From contig CM022953.1 of NCBI GenBank assembly GCA_012931725.1, positions 25,294,355 to 25,358,354 of the forward strand: a stretch of 64,000 nt of DNA. Reading direction: 5' to 3'. The position numbers and the translations under genes are program-made. This document shows, piece by piece, positions 56,498 through 64,000 of this stretch. Positions within the stretch are counted from its first letter, which is position 1, and each line of letters begins with the position of its first letter. The notes beneath the pieces are model-generated. The model worked only from the letters and a program-made list of their open reading frames with translations. It ran no database searches and was not told where the DNA came from. The DNA comes from Litsea cubeba. Taxonomy: Eukaryota; Streptophyta; Magnoliopsida; Laurales; Lauraceae.

Positions 56498-57966
56498 TTG
56501 TTTGAAATCAGAATAAGAAGCAAAAAAGAATGTTGTCCAATATCCAGCAAGAACAGGCGCCCATATTTACTCCCCGTCGCGATCACCTTCCCAGTTTGTC
56601 GCCCCTGTATAACACAACCAGAGGAAGAAAAGTGAACAAGATAGCCATCATCGATAAGTTGACCTACAGAAAGAAGATTGGCTGATAATTGAGGAACAAA
56701 GTAAACATTTGAAAGAGTGAAGGACTGGCCAGAAACACTGGACAAAGTAATGTTACCAACTCCCGAAATGAGAAGTTGATCACCATTAGCAGTGGTTATT
56801 TTCTCTTTTCCAAGATAAGGGTTAGAATCTGTAAAGCTATGCTCGACAGATGTCATGTGATTGGAGGCTCCTGAATCTAAAAACCAGGTGGAAGATGTAA
56901 TAGGGGAAGAAAGGTAAGCAGATGAATGAAACACAGGATATGCTATAGGAGAAGGAATTTGGTACCGACCACCAGAGATGCCCATAGATGCATATGCAGA
57001 AGTGACTGTGCTCTGAATCAGATCTTGAATCTGGGCTGGAGTCATGGATACAGTCCCGGAAGAAGTGCTGCCTGAGTCGGGAAAAGGAGCTTGAACTTGG
57101 AATGCAGCTGGAGTATGTTGTCTGGACGCAGTAGGAGGATGTTGCTTCTGCTGGGGTCCATTCTTCCTTTGTAAACTACGACAATCATCAATAAGATGAC
57201 CAGAGCGTTTGCAATATCTGCAAACCAATTTCTTCCGACAGTTCTTGGCGAGATGACCAAAGCCTTTGCATTCATAGCATTGAGTAGGCTTCTGATTGGG
57301 GGTTGCAAGAAGAGCAGTCTCAGCCTGAAGAGAAGCCTTTGGTTCGTCAAGGATGACACGCTGAGAGTTCAGGCGAAGTTCTTCTCTAAGAACTTCTTGG
57401 AAGCATGTGTCCAGATTTGCTGTGACTTCTCTATTCATAAGGGCTGAACGGACAGATTCAAATTCGGATCTGAGGTTCATAAGAAACTGACTAATGTGAA
57501 ATTCTTCTTGTAATTTGAGAGCCTCAGTCAGAAACCCAACAGATACGGACTGAATTATCACAGCATCCCTCTCTGTCCATAACGTAAGAAATCCATTGTA
57601 GTATTCTTGCACTGTTTTATCACCTTGACTGAATTTCGCAATCTCACTATCAAGTTGAAATTTGCGAGCTTTATTGGTTTGGTGATAAACATTCTTTAAA
57701 TGACCCCACATATCACAGGCAGCAGCATAAGCTTGAAGAGCAATAGCAAGAGAAGGATCAATGGAATTAAGAATCCAAGTGATAACCTTAGCATTTTCTT
57801 TAGCCCAGGTGGCTAAGGCTTTGGTATCAGTTGTAGCAGGTTTAGGTATCAACCCATCAAGATAACCAAACAGTCCTTGACCTTCTACGAAATTCTTCAG
57901 GTGAAATGACCAAGCCATGTAATTATTTCCATTGAATTTAATGGGAATAACATCATATTTCTCCAT
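56395..57966 (-). CDS. copia B gag and protease
   Basis: This open frame of 523 codons starts at the ATG at 57966. A copia gag domain comes first (IKFNGNNYMAWSFHLKNFVE), then two CCHC zinc knuckles (CYECKGFGHLAKNC and CRYCKRSGHLIDDC, near residues 230-265), a Pro/Gln-rich linker and the aspartic protease motif FLDSGASNHMTS. The frame leaves the true reading near 56525, inside a T6 run (minus strand), and ends at 56395 with a nonsense tail. A one-base error or mutation in that run would explain the split from pol. Confidence 0.88.
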   Translation of the reverse strand: MEKYDVIPIKFNGNNYMAWSFHLKNFVEGQGLFGYLDGLIPKPATTDTKALATWAKENAKVITWILNSIDPSLAIALQAYAAACDMWGHLKNVYHQTNKARKFQLDSEIAKFSQGDKTVQEYYNGFLTLWTERDAVIIQSVSVGFLTEALKLQEEFHISQFLMNLRSEFESVRSALMNREVTANLDTCFQEVLREELRLNSQRVILDEPKASLQAETALLATPNQKPTQCYECKGFGHLAKNCRKKLVCRYCKRSGHLIDDCRSLQRKNGPQQKQHPPTASRQHTPAAFQVQAPFPDSGSTSSGTVSMTPAQIQDLIQSTVTSAYASMGISGGRYQIPSPIAYPVFHSSAYLSSPITSSTWFLDSGASNHMTSVEHSFTDSNPYLGKEKITTANGDQLLISGVGNITLSSVSGQSFTLSNVYFVPQLSANLLSVGQLIDDGYLVHFSSSGCVIQGRQTGKVIATGSKYGRLFLLDIGQHSFLLLILISNNCGLFGINVLVMSTMQICFPYLNLVIWILSLIIK

Positions 57967-59120
57967 ATTAAATTATTATGAACCAGCAGCAAATAACCAA
58001 CCAAGAATTAGCAGCAAGAGAAGATAACTTGTTCAGCTTCTAATGAGTTGCCAGTAAAGCATACACAGCCGGCTATCCACACCAACTCCAGCACAAAAAA
58101 AAAATAACTAGCAAGAAACAGTGCTCAATTCCAGCCCCCAGACAGAGGAGGTATGTGTACCCCACAATCTGATCTAAGTCCAGATCAGATAATTCACAGC
58201 AAGCAGTACAATCAGTAGTAGTGGGACAGCAATCAGATGAAATTAAACTGCCAAAGAAGTCTGAAATATGGTTCAGATCTGTTGCTGGAGCAGGAGAACC
58301 CAAAACAGACAAAAAAAAAAAAAAAATTTGTAAAACAGGCTGACGACCCCCTTTTTGGCTTCTGGAGTGAACACGTGGGGCCCAAAGAGTGATCAAATAT
58401 TTGATCAGGGAACACAGACCTCTGAGTGATACTTCTGAGTGACTTTCAGATCAAGTTGCATACTAATCTAATGAAAATCCGCAAGACTGGACGGATCTGA
58501 TGAAAACGTTCTGAGAAAATAGTCGGATGAAGAAGAGGTGAAAACTACCTCAAAGATGATGCCAAAAATCCAGAAAAAATCACTATAATTCCCAGAATAA
58601 TCAGTCGACCAAGTTGGGAATGATCGTTGTTAATTTTGTGATCATCACAGGTGGGCCATAGTGACAATAGAGAAGAACAGCGGCAAACAGACGTTAATAC
58701 GTCAATGTCGACATGGTTCGACAGTGAGTCGATCTCCTTGTGAGATCTGAGTAGTTGATCGCGGCCCGATCAGGGGTATGGAATGGAAGGACGAGTTATT
58801 TTCGCAACTCCAGGCCAAAGTTTCACTCAAAACGGATCAAAATCCACAAATTTGGACGGTTTTGATGAAAACAGAGGCGAGAAATAGAAATATCACAAAT
58901 GTTGCTGGAAACCTCACCTCTGATGGGAGAAAAAATCCAGAAAAATGCTCATAAATACCAGCGATGCTGGTCGACCAAGATGGAGGTGATCGTGAGAGAT
59001 GTTGAAAATGATCCGAAGTGGGCCACGTCTTGATCAGGGATGATCAGACACTATCAGGGATGATCAGACACTCCAGGAAGAAGATCCAAGTGACTGAATC
59101 AAAGAGAGAAGGCAATTATG
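57967..59120 (-). other. Untranslated leader of copia B
   Basis: A 1.15 kb leader between primer site and gag, with several GATCA-rich phrases and a poly-A run at about 58308-58326. Open frames here have no domains. The leader contains several imperfect direct repeats of the TGGTCGACC/TGATCGTG type. Confidence 0.5.
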
Positions 59121-59133
59121 TGCTCTGATACCA
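59121..59133 (-). promoter_or_regulatory. Primer-binding site of copia B
   Basis: The minus strand reads TGGTATCAGAGCA directly inside the 5' LTR, complementary to tRNA-iMet. Confidence 0.9.
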
Positions 59134-59414
59134 TGTCAGATTATGTGGAAGAGAAGAAGAAGAAGCAGAGAACAATATGGGAGAAGGTCGTGCATTTCTC
59201 ATAGCATCGACTAATCTTTTATAATCATAATATGCCTTAATCAAGGCTGTAATAAAGCAACTGTTACAAATCATAATATTACACAGAAGAAAGAATCAAT
59301 TAGATACTATACAAAGGAAGAAAAATCAGAGGAGAAAAATCAGGAATTACAAAACGTATCCTATACAGATTCGGGCCTGCTGGGCATGATGGGCCTATTA
59401 CTTCATGAGTCGGG
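59134..59414 (-). repeat. 5' LTR of copia B, truncated
   Basis: The 281 bases align gap-free with 53484-53764. The outermost 24 bases and the target duplication are absent, and the sequence passes straight into copia A reverse-transcriptase codons. Confidence 0.9.
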
Positions 59415-60420
59415 TCCGCTCTCTTCACTCGCTACTCGCGATCTGGATGTGTTTTCTTGTTACTCTATGTCGATGATATGATTATCACTGGCAATGATGC
59501 TCCTGGTATTCTATCCTTGAAGTGTTTTCTTCATCGACAGTTTGAGATGAAAGATTTGGGCCATCTTCGGTACTTTCTAGGCATTAAGGTTGCCTACTCT
59601 CCTCACGGATATCTTTTATCGCAAATAAAATACTGCAATGAAGTTCTCAAACGCGCTGGACTCACAGATCGTAAACCTGTCTCTACTCCAATTGAACATA
59701 ATCTAAAGCTTCGGACTACTGATGGAGAACTGCTTTCTGATCCAACTCGTTACCGTGAGGTGGTTGGCAGCTTGGTATATCTTACGATTACCAGACCCGA
59801 TATTGCTTATGCAGTACATGTGGTAAGCCAATTTGTTGCACAACCCACTCATCTTCACTGGGGTGCTGTCCTGCGCATATTGAGATACTTACAAGGGAGT
59901 TCAAATCGCGCTCTCCTTCTTTCCTCCAATCAGAATCTTACTCTCCATGGTTATTCTGATTCCGACTGGGCAGGCGATGTCAATGATCGGCGATCTACAA
60001 CCGGTTTTTTCCATTTTTCTTGGCTCTTCTCTCATCTCTTGGAAGAGCAAGAAATAGGAAGTTGTCTCACGATCATCTACTGAAGCTGAATATCGTGCTG
60101 TGTCTCACACTACTACTGAAATTATTTAGCTTCGATGGTTACTTCAGGATTTAGGAGTTCCAGTTCCTAAATCTACCTCTCTCTTTACAGACAATGAAAG
60201 TGCACGTAAACTAGCCACAAATGATGTCTTCCATGAACGATCCAAACATCTTGAAGTTGACTGTCACTTTATTCGTCAACATGTTCGAAGTGGTACTGTT
60301 AACCTCATCCAGATTTCATCAGCCGCTCAAATTGCAGATTTTTTCACCAAAAGCCACTCCACTTCTCGGTTTTCGGAGCTAGTTTCCAAGCTTTCAATGG
60401 TCACATTCTCCCATCCAAAG
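59415..60420 (+). pseudogene. copia A pol, 3' part (RT active site and RNase H)
   Basis: This continues the reverse transcriptase interrupted at 53484. The catalytic LLLYVDDMIITGND motif lies near 59457, followed by FEMKDLGHLRYFLGI and the thumb region. RNase H starts at HGYSDSDWAGD near 59947. A one-base shift near 60003 and stops near 60054 and 60128 break it, yet STEAEYRAV, DNESARKLA and HFIRQHV remain recognisable. It ends just before the polypurine tract. Confidence 0.88.
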
Positions 60421-60432
60421 CTTGAGAGGGGG
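60421..60432 (+). promoter_or_regulatory. Polypurine tract of copia A
   Basis: CTTGAGAGGGGG directly precedes the TG of the 3' LTR and is the expected plus-strand primer. Confidence 0.85.
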
Positions 60433-60804
60433 TGTAAAGATATAGGTCAACTTGAAGATACAGGTCAACTTGACCTATCGGGACAGCTGGGTCAGCCCAC
60501 AAATCAAGTTAGTGTATGAGTTGTCATATATATTCTAGTTACCTTTTTTTATGATCTGTAATCATGTAATTAGATCTTCTAAGTTAGGCAATACAGTACC
60601 TGTAATCATGTAATTAGATCTTCTAAGTTAGGCAATACAGTACCTGTAATCATGTAATTAGATCTTCTAAGATTAGGCAATTCTGTATTATATAAGGATG
60701 TCCATCGTCAATACAATCACACAATTCCTGTGCAACTGTCTCTCTCTCCTATATGGTTCTGTAATCTTTTGCATGGTTCTGTTTTGGTTCAAGAATATTT
60801 TACA
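60433..60804 (+). repeat. 3' LTR of copia A, with an extra 44-bp unit
   Basis: 372 bp, against 328 bp in the 5' LTR. The whole difference is a third tandem copy of the 44-bp unit containing CATGTAATTAGATCTTCTAA. Other differences are about two substitutions. Confidence 0.92.
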
Positions 60805-60897
60805 CCATCACACGAAAACCATGAAAGAAAATAATGATAAAGCATTAAATGAGTAGAAATGAATATAGTAACAGTAGTAATGGCAGTGAAAGTATAC

Positions 60898-61012
60898 CTG
60901 CAGATGCGTAGATAGAAATCATAGTAGCACCCAAAGAATCCGAGCTACACAACCTCTTCATAACCTTAGCAATTCCACAACTAAACCAGATAGAGAGATA
61001 TATTAGTTCCAT
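60898..61012 (-). other. Exon-like island inside MULE 3, unidentified
   Basis: The minus strand opens with an ATG at 61012 and reads MELIYLSIWFSCGIAKVMKR then LCSSDSLGATMISIYASAG up to a CAG|GTATAC donor. The composition and the donor suggest a first exon of a host gene, possibly captured by the MULE. I do not recognise the family. Confidence 0.25.
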
Positions 61013-61928
61013 TTTGGCGTTTGGTTCACTGGGCTTAGTGAGTTTGTGGGTGTGTTTTGCAAGTGGGTGATAGCAGGCGGACCCATAAATCTCATTTGGG
61101 TGGGGCAGACGATGGTCAGTTGAAAAGGTCAAAATCAAAGCCCACTACCAATAATCTCCACTTATTGCATATTTAAAGACATGATTTTTTTTTGGCAAAT
61201 TAAGTATAAAGAACTCATATCCTGATTCTAATACTCAATTCTTACTTAAGATTTTTAACTACGACAGCCATTTCCTCAAGAAATTAGCCTTTATTCAAAT
61301 CAATGGGATGAAAATTAAATTAGTAACCACACTACAACAATAATAAAGAAACTATAGAGAACTCCAAAGAAGTAAAATAATTATCGTACAAAAAAAATAC
61401 CTCTTTGATTGTTTTCTTAAGCTCCTAAGAGTTCCTCTATCATATGAATCCAAATGAGACCAACATAATCATAAACATCATTTTGTGATTAAAGAAAAAA
61501 AATCTAACAAGAAATAAAAAAGAAAGTAGCTAAAAATCAAGACCAAGCAATAAATCAAACAAAATCCAAAGTAGGATGCTTTGGGGCGAAATTGGAGTAT
61601 TGGGTCATTGTCATTGAGGAAAAAAATAGCAAAACATAAATTACATAAACCAAAGACGGAAAAACACAGAAAAATATATCAATCATAAATCAAGCCCCAT
61701 TAACACAAACATCATATTAGGAAAAACTAAAAGAGAAGAAAAGTCCAATAACATTATACAAACCAAATATCCTAATAACAAGAATGAGCTATATAACCAA
61801 AATGCAACCAAACTACCAAAACAAGTTGCACATGAATGGTTTCAATAAATATGGTGTAAGTTTGTATGAGATAGCAACTTATTTGTGTAAAAACCTCATC
61901 GTTGTCCCTTATTTGAGAGAGAGAGAGA

Positions 61929-61967
<39 letters not shown>

Positions 61968-62359
61968 TGGTGGTGTTGGTGAATCCAGGTGAAAGAGAAG
62001 AGAGAATCATAGAAGAAAGAAGAGATAAAAAAAAAAAAAAAAGGCCGGACCTTTATGCTATGCTATTGTGTAAACGCCAAACTGCCTAAGCTTGAAGTGG
62101 AAGAAGGAGAACGACTAAGTGGAGGGTTTCAAGGTTTTTCTTAGACCGAAAGCAGGAAACTATTAGGATTTTTGGAGTCAAAGGTGGGGCAATAACTTTA
62201 CTTGAATGGGGGCACGTGCCATTCAAGTCCATGCAACCTCTAAGACCTTGTGGATCATACCTGGGGCGACTGCCCAGGTCCACATAACTTAGGTCCGCCC
62301 TTGCATGTGGTGTGTTTGTAGGTGAGGTGAATGGGTGATGAAGTGGGGTAGTAGTGTAA
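61013..62359. other. Interior of MULE 3, right side; (GA)n microsatellite
   Basis: AT-rich sequence with a (GA)n run at about 61915-61966. A GC-richer patch near 62240-62320 lies before the TIR. No coding motif was recognised. Confidence 0.4.
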
Positions 62360-62633
62360 GTGGTGGTGAGGATGGGAGAGATGAGAAGAGAGAATTTGAG
62401 AGAGGAGAAAATAAAGAAGAGAAAGAGGAAAGGAAGAAGAAGAAGAAAGAAGGGCATTTTAGTCTTTTAAAGATTTTTGGGAGCCATCTACCGGAAAACA
62501 CTTAATTTGGCTAGTTTTTCTTAATTGAAAACTTTGTGGAAATCTAAGACCCTGATTTGAAAACTTATGATTATCATGTCCTTATTTGAATAGTCCAAAA
62601 ACTTAGGGCCCTTTGAAAATTTTCCTTTTTATT

Positions 62634-63463
62634 CACTTGCTATGTGTGTGAAGGGATACTGGTCACTAGTGTGTGAAACCAAGGTCCCAACACTGCTCAA
62701 CTTAGTGATTACTAGCAAGCTAGAAACGTGGGCAACATTTATGAATTTCGCCAATATACCCTGAACCCCTTTGAAGAGACTGATGTACAGCACAAGCGTG
62801 GAGAACAATCAACATAGATTACAAGACATTTATCACATCATTTTACTTTTTATTTTCCTTTGCTAAAAGCAGGAAGGGAGAGATTTTCTTTTCCTTTGCT
62901 AAATGCAGGAAGGGAGAGAGGAGAAGTAGAAGAGGAAGAGAAAGATCTGTGTGTGTTTTGGGGTATCATGAAGTTAAGGTAGGCCAATCCATCAGTCGGT
63001 TCATGTATTCACATTCAAATCATTGTTTGAGGGCACTGACTTAAAAACCATCGTGATCGATGTCTTAATAGAGCAACGTGCAATGCTAAAAGCAAAAATT
63101 CTTGACTAATTCACATTACACGTGGCCACAAGCTAGCAAGCACAAATATAATATGCCATATTGGAAAATTTATCAACCTATAAAGATAATTTAAAATATT
63201 AGATTATCTTTTGAACAACTTTTCTATTTCTAATTATTTCATTTTTAGTTGCTAATGCCCCCTGAGAAAAACCTAAAATATTTTCAATCTCCTACTGTCT
63301 ATTTCATCCCAAGATCATCATTTGTTAATCTGACATTTTTTATTAGGTTATGTTCTTTGTTATGTGTCTTGCACATGAACACAAACATACAAACACACAC
63401 ATATCTATTCATTGAAAAACTTTTAATATAGAAAAAGCTTTATGTATCTTGATTGCTTTGCAG
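62634..63463 (+). other. 3' end of gene 2 intron 1, homologous to gene 1 intron 1
   Basis: From about 63100 the sequence matches the equivalent part of gene 1 intron 1 in reverse complement (ACACGTGGCCA, ATGCCATATTGGAA, AGCTTTATGTATCTTGATTG), up to the shared TTTGCAG acceptor. This shows that the duplication included the intron. Confidence 0.75.
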
Positions 63464-63574
63464 GAAGAAAGAGGAGGAGGTTATGGGCAATTATCATGTT
63501 GCCAGTTAGTTTCATAATTATTCTCTCGGTATTTATCCCGTGTCGTGTTCAAAGGAAAATAGTCTGCAGAGAAG
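63464..63574 (+). CDS. Gene 2 exon 2: transmembrane segment
   Basis: The 111-bp exon encodes RKRRRLW, a hydrophobic helix (AIIMLPVSFIIILSVFI) and a basic stop-transfer ending CREG. It has a TTTGCAG acceptor and an AAG|GTAAT donor, the same length and phase as gene 1 exon 2, and is open throughout. Confidence 0.88.
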
Positions 63575-64000
63575 GTAATATTTCTAAGCACGAATAAGCA
63601 TCATATTCATCAGCTATATAATATACTTATTTGGGTTATGTCATTGGATAAAAGACTAAAATAGTGGAAACCATTATGTAACCTAATACAAGATTTATAC
63701 AGGCATATGTGTACGTGGTGTAGTGCAGTGCTAACACAAACAATGCAATCATGGTTAATTGAAGAAATTTCACATTTTAGATCTCTTTTACTTGTCTTTT
63801 CATGAGAGAAACTAGCTAGTTGGTGCCGTGAGATTTTATTTATTTATTTATTAAATAATATAATATATTATTATTTATTAAATTATAAATAACTAAATAA
63901 TAAATAACAAAAATTCTCATGTGCCATGCGTGATAACTGATAATGCACGTTCCAGACCTGCAAGCAGCTACTTTGTACAAAATTGCCAAAGGTTAGGTTT
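63575..64000 (+). other. Start of gene 2 intron 2
   Basis: Homologous to gene 1 intron 2 (about 31950-32142 in reverse complement) for the first 210 bases or so, then AT-rich sequence to the window end. Exon 3 is expected beyond the window. Confidence 0.7.

Larger units (their letters stand above)
53484..59414 (-). mobile_element. copia element B, nested in copia A
   Basis: This complete minus-strand copia element has LTRs at 53484-53788 (3') and 59134-59414 (5', truncated), a primer site at 59121-59133, a polypurine tract at 53789-53799, and gag and pol frames. It sits inside the reverse-transcriptase codons of copia A. The 5' LTR lacks its first 24 bases and the expected right-hand target duplication is gone, so a small deletion removed that junction after insertion. 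The LTRs differ at about three bases in 281. Only one frameshift is seen in the coding region, so it is young and nearly intact. Confidence 0.92.
49323..60804 (+). mobile_element. copia element A (interrupted by copia element B)
   Basis: LTRs lie at 49323-49650 and 60433-60804, the primer site at 49651 and a GAGAGGGGG polypurine tract at 60424-60432. Gag-pol runs from 50329 to about 60400 but is interrupted at 53484-59414 by copia element B. Removing B gives an element of about 5.5 kb, normal for copia. No matching target duplication is found (ACCCC on the left, CCATC on the right). The LTRs differ by about two substitutions plus one extra 44-bp unit in the 3' copy. Confidence 0.9.
48133..62624. 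mobile_element. Long-TIR Mutator-like element 3 with HD-Zip fragment, split by copia elements
   Basis: Terminal inverted repeats of about 250 bp lie at 48133-48388 and 62360-62624. They share phrases such as GGGCCCTAAGTTTTT, CCACAAAGTTTT, TTAAGTGTTTTCCGG and TCTCTCTTCTCATCTCTCC. A 9-bp duplication CTTTTTATT flanks them (48124-48132 and 62625-62633), though the left side needs about 5 extra T bases, so the boundary is within a few bases. Without the copia insertion the element would be about 3 kb. It contains an HD-Zip I fragment and an exon-like island at 60898-61012, but no transposase. These ends are unrelated to those of MULE 1 and MULE 2. Confidence 0.7.
46763..63574 (+). pseudogene. S-domain receptor-like kinase gene 2 (partial in window), broken
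   Basis: This is a paralogue of gene 1 in divergent orientation. Exon 1 (46763-47967) carries the ectodomain with several lesions, and exon 2 (63464-63574) encodes the transmembrane helix. Intron 1 is 15.5 kb and contains a MULE with two nested copia elements. The kinase exons should start about 0.9 kb beyond exon 2, past the window end, judging from gene 1. Sequence just after exon 2 is homologous to gene 1 intron 2. The stops in exon 1 make it a pseudogene unless a downstream start yields a kinase without the lectin part. Confidence 0.8.

Overview
The window is nuclear DNA from a flowering plant. The evidence is AT-rich intergenic sequence, GT-AG split genes of the plant-specific S-domain (G-type lectin) receptor kinase family, Ty1/copia and Ty3/gypsy elements primed by initiator methionine tRNA, RTE-type LINE remnants and Mutator-like elements (MULEs). 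The species cannot be told from the sequence. There is no bacterial-style operon, CRISPR array or phage. Nearly everything is either one of two host receptor-kinase genes or transposable-element sequence.

Left third (1-28.9 kb). A gag-only copia element (1819-4853, TSD TTGTT) sits inside an RTE LINE remnant. A large non-autonomous LTR element (5758-13707, TSD AATTG) has 1.8 kb LTRs, a coiled-coil/zinc-knuckle gag and, where pol should be, an ORF resembling the 'putative plant transposon protein' family. Next come a hairpin-like block of GTGGGCCC phrases (14.6-15.8 kb), a 5S-rRNA-like tract reminiscent of Cassandra LTRs (about 16.35 kb) and a 1.9 kb non-autonomous MULE (18273-20184, 9-bp TSD). 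The stretch 20.2-26.5 kb has no gene I can defend. It is followed by two RTE LINE 3' ends and an LTR-element leader.

Right two thirds (29.6-64 kb). Two paralogous S-domain receptor kinase genes are arranged head to head. Gene 1 (minus, 43071 to 29652) has one ectodomain exon, a 9.6 kb intron, then a transmembrane exon and five kinase exons that join in frame. Its only visible lesion is one frameshift in exon 1. Gene 2 (plus, from 46763) has a clearly broken ectodomain exon, a 15.5 kb intron and an intact transmembrane exon at 63464-63574; its kinase exons lie beyond the window. Both giant introns occupy the same position and phase.

The gene 1 intron holds a gypsy gag-protease element (34358-36859, TSD CTAGG) inserted in a LINE remnant, a second LINE remnant, a copia gag relic and a 383-bp MITE. 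The gene 2 intron holds a long-TIR MULE-like element carrying an HD-Zip I gene fragment. That MULE is split by copia element A (49323-60804), which is itself split by copia element B (53484-59414), giving four-level nesting. Between the two start codons lies a third MULE (45164-46698, exact 9-bp TSD) that has captured the 3' part of a phospholipase D gene.

The strongest observations are the two Pack-MULE captures, the receptor pair with matching transposon-filled introns, and the pol-less long-LTR element with an extra ORF. No entirely new molecular system was found.
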